Source: Streptomyces sp. A0958 (GTDB taxonomy: Bacteria > Actinomycetota > Actinomycetes > Streptomycetales > Streptomycetaceae). From it: 64,000 nucleotides of DNA. The stretch lies in assembly GCF_004795035.1 (NCBI RefSeq), contig NZ_SSBK01000001.1, forward strand, positions 186,001 to 250,000. The letters are read 5' to 3'. Positions 23,146 to 33,700 of this stretch are shown one piece after another; the stretch's first letter is position 1; each line of letters begins with the position of its first letter. A program made the translations under genes and the position numbers. The notes below the pieces were generated by a model that searched no databases, was not told the DNA's origin, and worked only from the letters and a program-made list of their open reading frames with translations.

Positions 23146-25146
23146 CTACCTCCTGTGGCGCGCGTCCAGGCGGTTCCGCTGGTCGATGGCGACCTCGCCG
23201 CGCACGTCCTGCAGCATGCGGCCGATGTATCCGAGGTCCCTCAGAAGCTGGTCGTAGCCGGACTGCGCCTGGATGTCACGGAACTCGACGCGACGGTTCC
23301 CTTCCGTCGCGGAGTCCATGTGTTCCAGGTTGACCGCCTGGTAGTGCGACCGGTCCTCAGGATGACTCGCCACCTTGTCCCTGAGACGCTGCGACGCCTG
23401 TGCGTGCAGGGGGAGCTGCGCCATGTGGTTCTGGAGCTGCCGGACCGCTTCCGGCAGGTCCACGTTTCCCTGGCGCGCGTTGGCCAGGATGTCGTCGAGA
23501 AGAGTCTCGACGTCGGCCAGGTGGTCGCCTCTGGTCTGGGGGAGATCGCCGGTCCATGGCGCGTTCTCCACGTCCTTCTCGCGCGGTGCGGCACCGAACG
23601 AGTCGACCCAGGACTCCCAGTCGGTCTCCCACTGCCGCATGGACTGGACGAAGAGTTCGACGCTTCCGCCGAAGGTCGACGCGCTGTCCAGGGAAAGGTG
23701 ACCGCCGCCTCCGGCCGAGGTCTGGTCCACGTGCAGCCCGCACTTCTCGGCAAGGGCGAAGATGTGGCCCTGGATGATGGCGCGCACGTGGGAGGCGTGC
23801 AGGCCGCTGATGGGGGTCGGGTCGGTCCGTGTCTCCAGGCAGGCGTCGTCCATGGTGATCTCCCACCACCATGAGGTGGACCCGTTGGTGTACGTGAACC
23901 GCTTCGCGTCCTGGTCCTTGACGGTGGTGTCGCTCACGCTGAGCGTGAACCCGGCCGGCGGAGCGGCCTTCTGTACCAGTGCGGTCCAGGCGTTCATCCT
24001 GCCCTTCGCGTACGTGATCACGGACCTGGCGTTGGCCTCGGCCTTACCGGTCAGACCGCCGAGGTCCACGATCAGGGGAGGCGCGCCCTTCTTCACCGTT
24101 CCGTTGAGGGTGCTGTCCGTGAACGTGAACTCGGTGCCGACGACGCTTCCCGGCAGGGGGACGGCTTCACCCCGCGTCTCCCCCGCCTTGGCCGCCGTCG
24201 CGCACTCCTGCTCCATGAGGTTCAGCTTCTGCACCAGTGTGGTCAGTGAAGCGTCGACGGCGGGTCCGACGGTGTCCAGCCCGCCTCGCGCGGCCTTCCC
24301 GACTGCTAGCCAGGCGGGCAGGACCTCCAGCTCCTTGAGGATTTGCTTCATGTCCTTTTCGTCGGGGTCCCTCTCCAGCACCACGCGCGCGTACTCGTTC
24401 AGGATGCGTGCCTTGTGGGCGCTGGTGTACTCCAGGGCCCGCTGCCGCCACTCCGCGGCGTCCCCGTCCGCGACCGGCGACATGAACCGCTGGACCGCCG
24501 TCCCGCCGACGTGAGCCGTACCGGCGGAGCCATGGGCGTCGTGCCCGGCCGGGGCCGCCCCCGCCACCGAACGGCCCATCACCCGGCGCGCGTTCGCCTC
24601 GGCCTCGCGCTCGAACGCGTCGGACGGGTCGGAGATCCGCAGCCCGTCCCCGTGGTCGGTTCCGGCGACCGCGCCCCGGCGCTGCTGGATGACGTGGGTG
24701 AGTTCATGGGCGAGCGTGTGCTTGTCCTTGCCGCCGTCGCCGATGACGACGTGGTGGCCGCTGGTGTAGGCGCGGGCACCGACCTCGGCGGCCGACGCAC
24801 GGGCGTCGGCGTCGTCGTGGACGCGTACGTCACCGAAGTCCGCGCCGAGACGGGCCTCCATCTCCTCGCGCAGCGGCGCCTCCAGCGGCCGCCCGCTCCC
24901 GCTCAGCACGTCGTGGACGGCCGAGCGCTGCACGGCGGGCCGCTGCTCCGGGGCCCGCCCCGGCCCGGCCCCGGGCTGCTCCTCGGCGTACGGGTTGCCG
25001 GCGCGCCGCAGCACGTGCAGGACGGCCGCGTTGCCCAGGGTGCGCTGGAGGTCGAGGAGTTCGGTCCGGTCCACGGGGGCCGGGCCGCGCGACGGGGTGG
25101 ACCGGGTCTCGGCGGTCCGGCCGGTGCGGTGCTCATGCTGCGACAA
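23146..25146 (-). CDS. DUF4157 (eCIS core) protein with C-terminal amidoligase-like domain, candidate effector
   Basis: 666 aa if the TTG at 25146 is used (AAAGG 7 nt upstream; no ATG or GTG fits). Residues about 80-160 are the DUF4157 eCIS core domain, ending in the HExxH-bearing LAHELTHVIQQR. VQR triplets flank it (PAVQRSAVHD, GTAVQRFMSP). Residues about 330-640 show, in order, VVGTEFTF, WWWEITMDDACLETRTDP, CGLHVD, GGGGHLSLD, NLEHMD and RRVEFRDIQAQSG. This order resembles amidoligase_2/glutamine-synthetase-like carboxylate-amine ligases. DUF4157 proteins are commonly cargo or cargo-processing factors of eCIS. The amidoligase reading is mine and has not been searched. Confidence 0.8.
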   Translation of the reverse strand: MSQHEHRTGRTAETRSTPSRGPAPVDRTELLDLQRTLGNAAVLHVLRRAGNPYAEEQPGAGPGRAPEQRPAVQRSAVHDVLSGSGRPLEAPLREEMEARLGADFGDVRVHDDADARASAAEVGARAYTSGHHVVIGDGGKDKHTLAHELTHVIQQRRGAVAGTDHGDGLRISDPSDAFEREAEANARRVMGRSVAGAAPAGHDAHGSAGTAHVGGTAVQRFMSPVADGDAAEWRQRALEYTSAHKARILNEYARVVLERDPDEKDMKQILKELEVLPAWLAVGKAARGGLDTVGPAVDASLTTLVQKLNLMEQECATAAKAGETRGEAVPLPGSVVGTEFTFTDSTLNGTVKKGAPPLIVDLGGLTGKAEANARSVITYAKGRMNAWTALVQKAAPPAGFTLSVSDTTVKDQDAKRFTYTNGSTSWWWEITMDDACLETRTDPTPISGLHASHVRAIIQGHIFALAEKCGLHVDQTSAGGGGHLSLDSASTFGGSVELFVQSMRQWETDWESWVDSFGAAPREKDVENAPWTGDLPQTRGDHLADVETLLDDILANARQGNVDLPEAVRQLQNHMAQLPLHAQASQRLRDKVASHPEDRSHYQAVNLEHMDSATEGNRRVEFRDIQAQSGYDQLLRDLGYIGRMLQDVRGEVAIDQRNRLDARHRR

Positions 25147-25307
25147 CGGGATGCCTTTCGACGGGCGGTCACCGCCACCAGACCCGCCCGGCGCGCCGCC
25201 CGGCAAGGTTCGCCGGGGCAGGGACCGGCACACGGGCCCCGGCCGGGCGGACGCCCCGGGACACCGTGGGGGCAACACCCGTTGCCCCCACGGCGGCCCG
25301 CCGCCCG

Positions 25308-26033
25308 TCAGATGAGCCCGTGCCGCATGGCGTACCCCACCGCATGGGCCCGGTTGCGCAGGTCCAGCCGGGTGGCGACCTCGTGCAGCACGTTCTTGAC
25401 GGTGCGTTCGGAGTACGAGGTCTTCTGCGCTATCTCCGCGGTGCCGTACCCCTCCGACACCAGCCTGATCATTTCCGCCTCGCGCGTCGTGAGGGTCGAC
25501 AGCGACAGCCCCCTCGGGTCCAGCACCGTGCGGTGCAGGCTGCTGACGTGGTCGAGGAGCTTGCCGAGGAGGTCGCCCGGCAGTACCCCCTCACCCTTCG
25601 CGATGGCCGTGACGAGGTGGACGAGGCGGTCCTGATCGGCCTCCCCGCGCCGCAGCACGGCGGCGACCCCGTATTCGATCAGGGTCTGCAGGGCGCCCGC
25701 CTCGAAGTAGCCGACGACGAGACCGGTGCGGGTGGAGGTGTTGCGCTGGAGGCGGTGCAGCAGCTGGACGGCGGCTTCGTTCACCACGTCCACCACCACT
25801 AAGGAGACCTGCGCGCTGTCCGCCTCCTCCTGCGGTATCAGCTCGATCTCCGGCCGTGGACGCAGTTGCTGCACCACTCCGGTCTGGAGGATCAGGTCCT
25901 CCGCGTACACCGCAACCGAGACCCGGCCCGACGCCGGGGCCGGCGTGCGGGGCGCGGGGCGCTCGGGCGGGGCGGGGGTACGGCCGGGGCCGCCCGCCGC
26001 CGTCTTCGTCATGTCTGTCGTGGTCGTGGTCAT
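25308..26033 (-). CDS. LuxR-family regulator with degenerate receiver-like domain (eCIS locus)
   Basis: 241 aa from the ATG at 26033. After a Pro-rich leader, residues about 38-150 look like a response-regulator receiver. An acidic pair is present (VAVYAEDLIL) along with an Asp after strand 3 (LVVVDVVNE). The usual Thr/Ser is replaced by Gly and the usual Lys by Arg (AAVLRRGEAD). Residues about 175-240 are a LuxR HTH (LTTREAEMIRLVSEGYGTAEIAQ, SERTVKNVLHEVATRLDLRNRAHAVGYA). No sensor kinase is adjacent. It is divergent from the rightward arm and is the likely local regulator of the injection system. Confidence 0.85.
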   Translation of the reverse strand: MTTTTTDMTKTAAGGPGRTPAPPERPAPRTPAPASGRVSVAVYAEDLILQTGVVQQLRPRPEIELIPQEEADSAQVSLVVVDVVNEAAVQLLHRLQRNTSTRTGLVVGYFEAGALQTLIEYGVAAVLRRGEADQDRLVHLVTAIAKGEGVLPGDLLGKLLDHVSSLHRTVLDPRGLSLSTLTTREAEMIRLVSEGYGTAEIAQKTSYSERTVKNVLHEVATRLDLRNRAHAVGYAMRHGLI

Positions 26034-26234
26034 GCGCTCGTCCTTCTGGGCCGCTTTCGCCGATAACCGATGGGTCAGATGTCGTCCTGGCTCGTCCCGT
26101 GCCGCACAGGGCGACCTGGCACGGGGGTGGGGCACGGGAGCCCGGCGCGGGTGTGCCGCCGGGGCACCCGTCCTGCCCGCACGTTGCCCTCCCGCCCCTG
26201 CTGCCGGGACCGGGGCGCGGCCTAACGTCGCATC
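26034..26234. other. Divergent control region between the two eCIS arms
   Basis: About 200 bp between the LuxR regulator and the Ig-like membrane protein. A GTGCC-GCCGG-GGCAC hairpin-forming segment lies near 26150. No convincing -35/-10 pair was found by eye. Confidence 0.4.
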
Positions 26235-27575
26235 GTGACCACATCTGCCGAACTCGACATGCCCACGGTGACGGTGTCGCCCGGCGCCGAAGCGACGACC
26301 ACGCTGACCGTGCGCAACGACGGCGACATCGTTGAGGCGTACACCCTCGAAGTGGTCGGCGACTGTGCGGCATGGACCACGGTGGAACCGGCGCGGGTCT
26401 CCCTCTACCCGGGCACCTCCCAGACCGTCACGGTGCGCCTCGCGCCGCCCCGGTCCCACGAGGTACGGGCAGGCGAAGTGCCCCTGGGGGTGAGGGTCCT
26501 GCCCGCGGAGCACCCCGAGTCGGTGGCCGTCCCCGAGATGACGGTGGTGGTCGAGCCCTTCCGCGAGCTGCGGGCGAAGCTGGAGCCGGGCCGGCGCAGG
26601 GGCTGGCTGGGCGCCCGGTTCAGGACATCGGCGCAGAACCGTGGGAACGCTCCCACGGAGGTCGTGCTCGGCGCCAGGCAGGCCGGGGAGGAGCTGCGCC
26701 TCGCCTTCACGCCGGAACGCCGGAGGCTGGAGCCGGGCGAGTCCGCGGAGGCGGGCCTGAGGGTGCGGGCCCGGAAGCTGATCTGGTTCGGTGCCCCCGC
26801 CGCCTGGCCGTTCGAGGTCGTCGTCGCCGAGGCGGAGACCGAGGGGGCGGGTGTCGAGGACGGGCAGCCGGGCCGGCCGGAACCCCTGCCGGGCGAGTTC
26901 GCGCAACTCCCCCTGCTGCCGAAGTGGTTGCTGATCGTCCTGGCGGCGGTCCTCGCCCTGCTGGTGGCGTGGTTCGCGCTCGTACGGCCCGCCGTCCGCA
27001 GCACCGCGAAGGAGGCGGGCGCCAAGGCCGCGCAGGAGCAGAACCGGGAGCCCCGACAGGGCGGCGCCACGACCGGCACCACCACCGACGGCGGGCAGGG
27101 GCAGAGCGAGAAGCAGGGCCAGGGCGCCACGGCGGGGGCGGACGGGTCCGGCGGCGCCGGCACGGGCGGCGGCTCCGGTTCGACCGGGGGCGCGGGCGGC
27201 GCGAACGGCCTGCAGACCTCCGAGACCATCGACGTGCAGACGCGTGCCGGGGCCGAGAGGACCGGGACGTACCAGGTCCCGGAGGGAAAGACATTCGGTG
27301 TCACGGACATCGTCGTGGCCAATTTCCAGGGCGACGAAGGGGTGCTGACCATCTCCTTCGGCCAGCGGAAGATCACCACCATTGCCCTGGAGACGTTCAG
27401 GAACCAGGACTATCACTGGGTCACCCCCATTCAGATACCGGAGAAGGCGGCGGTCACTGTTTCCGTGACCTGTTCCAAGCCTGGGACTCCGGCAACCGGG
27501 ACGCAGGCCTCCGGGTGTCACCAAGTGCTCAATGTCAGCGGCGTGCTGAGCGACGTATCGCGAGAGGAACGATAG
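26235..27575 (+). CDS. Ig-like/COG1470-type membrane protein at start of eCIS rightward arm
   Basis: 446 aa from a GTG. Residues about 8-225 form two Ig-like beta domains (TVSPGAEATTTLTVRNDGDIVEAYTLEVVGD, FRTSAQNRGNAPTEVVLGA). One membrane helix lies at about 235-255 (WLLIVLAAVLALLVAWFALV). A Gly/Gln-rich linker and a C-terminal beta domain with paired Cys (VTCSKPGTPATGTQASGC) follow. There is no cleavable signal, so the Ig domains may face the cytoplasm and the C-terminal domain the outside. It precedes the sheath gene by 470 bp. Confidence 0.78.
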   Translation: MTTSAELDMPTVTVSPGAEATTTLTVRNDGDIVEAYTLEVVGDCAAWTTVEPARVSLYPGTSQTVTVRLAPPRSHEVRAGEVPLGVRVLPAEHPESVAVPEMTVVVEPFRELRAKLEPGRRRGWLGARFRTSAQNRGNAPTEVVLGARQAGEELRLAFTPERRRLEPGESAEAGLRVRARKLIWFGAPAAWPFEVVVAEAETEGAGVEDGQPGRPEPLPGEFAQLPLLPKWLLIVLAAVLALLVAWFALVRPAVRSTAKEAGAKAAQEQNREPRQGGATTGTTTDGGQGQSEKQGQGATAGADGSGGAGTGGGSGSTGGAGGANGLQTSETIDVQTRAGAERTGTYQVPEGKTFGVTDIVVANFQGDEGVLTISFGQRKITTIALETFRNQDYHWVTPIQIPEKAAVTVSVTCSKPGTPATGTQASGCHQVLNVSGVLSDVSREER

Positions 27576-28044
27576 CGCTGGATTCCTGTCCTCCTGTGCC
27601 GGTGATGTGAACAGGAACGTTCTCCACCTGCGGATACGTGCCGCCGTGCGTTCACCGGGGTGTGGCCCTTCACACATCCGGACACACCCGGAACGGCTGG
27701 ACCCGCAAATGCGCGGAGTGCGGGGCGGCCGGTGAATCCCGGTCTTTCGCGGGTGATTCCAGGGCATTCCCGGGTGTAGTGAATCGCTCGGATCGCGGGG
27801 GCCTCCGCTCGTCGGAGCGGAACGCATTCTCCGGCCCCCGGCCGGGGCCGTGGGATTCCGGCCGATTCCGCCCGGACGACTCGGTAGTTTCTGGCCGAAA
27901 CCAGTCCCTCGCGCGGCGCGAGCGACCGCAGGGGCCCGGAAAGGCAGCGGCCCTGCCCCCTGGCCAGGACTCCGGGGCCTACTGCCCGCGGACACCCCCG
28001 GCAAGACTGAACGGGCGAACGACTGACCAGCCGAAGGAGCGAGC
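27576..28044. promoter_or_regulatory. 469-bp leader of the sheath operon
   Basis: No credible gene lies here; the open frame across it has no coding character. It contains two inverted repeats, GTTTC-TGGCC-GAAAC at 27887-27901 and CTCGCGC-G-GCGCGAG at 27908-27922. A good SD (AAGGAG) precedes the sheath ATG. Its size and these palindromes suggest the main promoter and operator of the structural operon. Confidence 0.5.
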
Positions 28045-29574
<1,530 letters not shown>

Positions 29575-29632
29575 CCCGTCCCCGTCACGGACTGACCCAG
29601 CAGGCAACGAACGGAACAGGTGACACAGAGTC

Positions 29633-30073
29633 ATGGCAGAGGGCGACGCTCTTTCCACCCACGTCTTCGGCGTGCAGCTCGGCGGCTATCTCGTGGAGTC
29701 GATCCAGGAGATCAGCGGCCTGACCGTCGAGGAAGAAGTGGTCGAGGTCCGGCAGGTGACCGCCACGGGCAAGCAGATCATCCGCAAGCAGCCCGGCGCG
29801 CGCCAGGCCGGCGAGGTGACGATCACCCGCGGGCTCGACAAGAGCAGCGAGTTCACCAAGTGGATCAAGGAGACGCTGAACAACGGCGCCGTCGACACCG
29901 CGCGGCAGAACCTGACGATCGAGATCAAGGACTCCAAGGGTGACACCGTCCGCCGCATCCAGCTGATGCAGGGCTGGGCCAGCAGGTGGGAGGGCCCCTC
30001 GCTGAAGGCCGGCGAGTCCAGCGCGGCGACGGAGACGGTCACCATCACCTTCGAGGAGATCGTGGTCGAATGA
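29633..30073 (+). CDS. Inner tube protein (Hcp/gp19-like)
   Basis: 146 aa. FGVQLGGYLVESIQEISGLTVEEEVVEVRQVTATGK and GEVTITRGLDKSSEFTKWIKETLNNG match the T4 gp19-like tail-tube family. The C-terminal WASRWEGPSLKAGESSAATETVTITFEEIVVE is also typical. Rings of this protein build the inner tube that the sheath drives out. It overlaps the next gene by 4 bp (ATGA). Confidence 0.95.
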   Translation: MAEGDALSTHVFGVQLGGYLVESIQEISGLTVEEEVVEVRQVTATGKQIIRKQPGARQAGEVTITRGLDKSSEFTKWIKETLNNGAVDTARQNLTIEIKDSKGDTVRRIQLMQGWASRWEGPSLKAGESSAATETVTITFEEIVVE

Positions 30074-30564
30074 GGCGCAGGACCGTTTCCGGCGGCGGCC
30101 TCGAAGAGGTCCTCGACAGCCTCGCCGCCGCCGCGCCCACGCAGCGCGAGGCCGCCCCGACGCCGCCTCCCGCCCGGGAGCCGGACCGTTCCGGCCTCCG
30201 TACGGAGTTCGACTTCGAGCTCCCGCGCGGTTACGTCGACGACGAGGGCCAGGTCCACCGGAGCGGGTCGATGCGGCTCGCCACGGCCCGCGACGAACTG
30301 CGCCCGCAGATCGACCTGCGGGTCAAGGAGAACCCCGCCTACCTGAGCGTGGTGCTCCTCAGCCAGGTGATCACCCGGCTCGGCACGGTGACCGACGTGC
30401 ACGCCGGGGTGGTCGAGCGAATGTACGCCACCGACGTGGCGTTCCTCCAGGACTTCTACCGCCGCATCAACAGCGAGGGCCACACCCACGCGGCGGTCAC
30501 GTGCCCGCTGTGCCAGGGCTCGTTCGAGGTGGACCTCTCGGGTGAACGCCTGGGGGAATCGTGA
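30070..30564 (+). CDS. eCIS assembly protein, tail-assembly-chaperone-like position
   Basis: 164 aa beginning at an ATG that overlaps the tube stop. The first 55 residues are Pro/Ala-rich. The core contains TEFDFELPRGYVDDEGQVHRSGSMRLATARDELRPQIDLRVKENPAYLSVVLLSQVITRLG and ends with a half zinc ribbon, CPLCQGSF. It lies between the tube and a 52-aa gene, the place where tailed phages encode tail assembly chaperones. It is conserved in this context in actinobacterial eCIS as far as I recall; its exact role is not known to me. Confidence 0.78.
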   Translation: MRRRTVSGGGLEEVLDSLAAAAPTQREAAPTPPPAREPDRSGLRTEFDFELPRGYVDDEGQVHRSGSMRLATARDELRPQIDLRVKENPAYLSVVLLSQVITRLGTVTDVHAGVVERMYATDVAFLQDFYRRINSEGHTHAAVTCPLCQGSFEVDLSGERLGES

Positions 30565-30719
30565 CGTACGCGCCTTCCCGGCTGCGGGAGGAGCTCGCGT
30601 ACATCGCCTACCACTTCCACTGGCAGCGTGAGGACATCCTCGACCTCACCCATGGTGAGCGGCAGGAGTGGGTGAGGGAGATAGCGCGGATCAACACCCG
30701 CGTCAACGAGAGCGGGTGA
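30561..30719 (+). CDS. Small eCIS protein (DUF6760-like), 52 aa
   Basis: A GTG start overlaps the previous stop (GTGA), and the gene ends at a TGA at 30717-30719. The protein reads MTYAPSRLREELAYIAYHFHW and then QREDILDLTHGERQEWVREIARINTRV. The pattern AYHFHW...ILDLTHGERQEWV is the one seen in very small phage-tail GpE-like/DUF6760 proteins that sit before the tape measure gene. It is coupled on its upstream side and ends 4 bp before the large Pro-rich gene. It is short but the family pattern is clear. Confidence 0.85.
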   Translation: MTYAPSRLREELAYIAYHFHWQREDILDLTHGERQEWVREIARINTRVNESG

Positions 30720-30723
30720 GGGC

Positions 30724-33700
30724 GTGGAGTTCAGGGACTGGTTCCGGCGGCGGCCCACCGTCGCCGCCCCGGGGGCGGCGACGGCCGAGGACGGCGTCCG
30801 CCCCGACCCGGACCCGGGCCCGGAACCCGTGGCCGGGCCCGCCGCGGACTGGGACGGCGGCTGGCGGCGGGTCGCCCCGCCCGCGGTGACCGTCGCCCGG
30901 TCCTCGATCGGCGTGAGCGACGGCCTGCGCTTCAGGTCCCGGCTCGCGTCGTGGCAGAACGTCGCGTACGGGGGCGAGCTCGGCCATGCCGTCCTGCCCT
31001 CCGCGCCGGTGGGCCTCATCCACGGCGTGGCACGGCCCGGCACGCCGCGCTCCGCGTCCCCCGGGGCGGCGCCCCTCCTCCTGCGCGCCACCGGCGCCCC
31101 GGAGGAGCCGGTGGCGCCGTCGGCGCCGGGTGCCCCGGTCGCCGAGCGGCGTCCCCACACCACCCGGCCCCGCACCGGACGCGGACCGGCGGACCGGCAG
31201 CCCGGTGCCAACGGGCCGAGCGACCGGGCGGGTACGGATGCGGGGAGCGGGAGCACGCGTACGCCCGCCCGGACGGGCCGGGATGCCCGGACGGGCCGGG
31301 ACGCGGCGGGCGCGGGGGCCCGGAGTGGCTCGGGTCCGTCGGGTGCGGGTGCGGGTGCGGGTGCGGGTGCGGGTGCGGGCGCGGGCGCGTCGGCCGGTTC
31401 AGGCCGTGACATGGCGGGCGGGGGTGCGTCGGCCGGTTCGGGCCGGGTGATCGCGGCCGTGCCCGGGTCCGCGTCGTCCGCCGGGCCGGCGACCCGCACG
31501 TCCGGGGACAGCGGACCCGCCGCTTCCGCGCCGGTGCAGGCGCGGCCCGCACCGGTACGCGCCCGGCGCACCGCGCCGCCCCTGATCGTCGCCCGGCGAC
31601 CGATGACGGCCCTGCGGAACCTCTCCGCCGTCGCATCCACCGGGGTGCCCGCGCCGGTCACGCCGGCCGGAACCCCGGCACCCGGCACGCCGGCCGCGTC
31701 CCCCGCGTCCGGTGCGCCGACCGGGGCGGCCGAGACCGCCGCACCGGGCCGGAGGCCCACGGAGCGCCCGCCGGTACGGCCTGCCCTGGGTGAGCCCCTG
31801 CGTGAACGGTCCCCCGAGGCGGGCCCGTCGACCCCTTCCGTCCAGGACGGGGCTGCCCTTTCGGGGCCGGCTCTGCCTGTGGTGCAGCGGCAGGCGGATG
31901 CGTCCGCGCCCGTTGCGCCGACAGAGGCCCCCGCCGCACCGGGCCCGAGGCCCACGGAGCGCCCGCCGGTCGTCGCGCCGGAGCGTTTCGCCGGACCGCC
32001 CCCCGCGCCTGCGGTACGGCCCGCTCCGGGTGAGCCCCTGCGTGAACGGTCCCCCGAGGCGGGCCCGTCGACCCCCTCCGCTCGGGGCGGGGCTGCCCTT
32101 TCGGGGCCGGCTCTGCCTGTGGTGCAGCGGCAGGCGGATGCGTCCGCGCCCGTTGCGCCGACAGAGGCCCACGCCGCACCCGGCCCGAGGTCCACGGACC
32201 GGGCCGAGCACGGGGAGCGCCCGCCCACCGCACCCCCGGTACGCCCCGCCCTGGGCAAGCCCCTGCGTGAACTGCCCGCCCAAGCAGCGCCCTTCACCCT
32301 GCCCACCCGGGACGGCGCCACCGACCCCGCCCTGCCCGTGGTCCAGCGGCAGACGCCGGAAACGGCCGCTGCTCCGACTGCGGCCCCCGCACCGCAGCGG
32401 GCTCACCGGCCGCAACCGGGACAGGCACCGGCAGGACACCAGGACCGGGACCGGCAGCCGGCCGAACGCCCCCGCCCCGCCCCCGACGCCCCCCGGGGCG
32501 GTACGCCGGGCCCGACACCCGTCCAGCCCGCGCCCGCCTCCCCGCTCAGGGCCCCGGCCACCGGCCCCGGCTCGCAGGCGCGCACCCGGGGCGGGCTCGG
32601 TACGCCCCTGTCCGCGCTCCCGCCGACCGCCGGCACCGCGAACGATGCCCCGCTGCTGGGCGACCCGCGTCCCGCACGACCCGGGACCGCCGCACGATCC
32701 GGGACCGCCGCACGATCCGGGACCGCACGACCCGGGACCGCCGCGCGGCCAGGGACCGCCGCGCGGCCAGGGACCGCCGCGCGGCCAGGGACCGCCGCCC
32801 CGCAGTCGGCCGCCGCCTCACCGGCACCCCCGGCGACGCCCCCGGCGATGCCCCTGCGCGCCCCGGCCCACGGCCCCGCGCCCGCATCGCCCGCCGCGCA
32901 ACCGGCCTCCGCACAACCGCCCGCCGTACAACGCGCCGCCGAGGACGCCGGCACCGCTCCCGTACGCATCCGGCGGATCGCCACCCGAGGCGCCCCCCGT
33001 AGCGGCCCCGCGCCCGTGGCCGTCCAGCGGTCGCGCGCTCTGCTCGCCGGGCGGACCCTCTCCGTGCGCACCGGTGCGGCCGAGGGCTTCACCGCTCCCG
33101 AGTCGGCCGCCGCGACCCGGCCCGTCGTACCGGCGACCTGGCGGCGCGACACCCCGCGTCCGCAAGAGCGCCACGACGCACAGGGCGCCGAAACCACCCC
33201 CGCCGCCGCACCCGCCCACGCCGCCCCGGCCGCACAAGCCGCACCCGCACAAGCCGCACCCGCCCACGCCGCCCCGGCCGCACGCGCGCCGCAAGCCGCC
33301 CCCGCCGCACGCGCCCAAGCCGCCCCCGCCGTCCAACGGGCCGCGGTCGACCCCATCGCCCCGCCCCGACCACACGCGCCCCTCCCGACCCGTACCGCCC
33401 CGCGGGGCCACGCGCCGGGCGCAGGCACCACCCCCTCCGGCGCCCCCCAACCACCGTCCCGCGGAACGCAGTCCGCATCCGCATCCGCATCCGCATCCGC
33501 GTCCGCGTCCGCACCCGTTCCGGTCGTGCGCCCCCACCCGCCCGGCTCCCCCCGCCCCGGCGGCGCCGCCGTGCCCGTGCAGCGCCTCGCGATGCCCGTG
33601 GTGGCCGAGACCGGCGCCCCCGTCGCCGGGCCCGTGCCGGAGGGCGACGCCCTGCCCGGCGTACCGCAGGCCCTCGCCGTACGCGTTCCCCGCCCCGCAC

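Noticed and set aside
24690-24720. HExxH in the DUF4157 protein as proof of protease activity
   Set aside because: The HExxH belongs to the eCIS core domain, where it is a shared feature and not sufficient to call an active metalloprotease effector.
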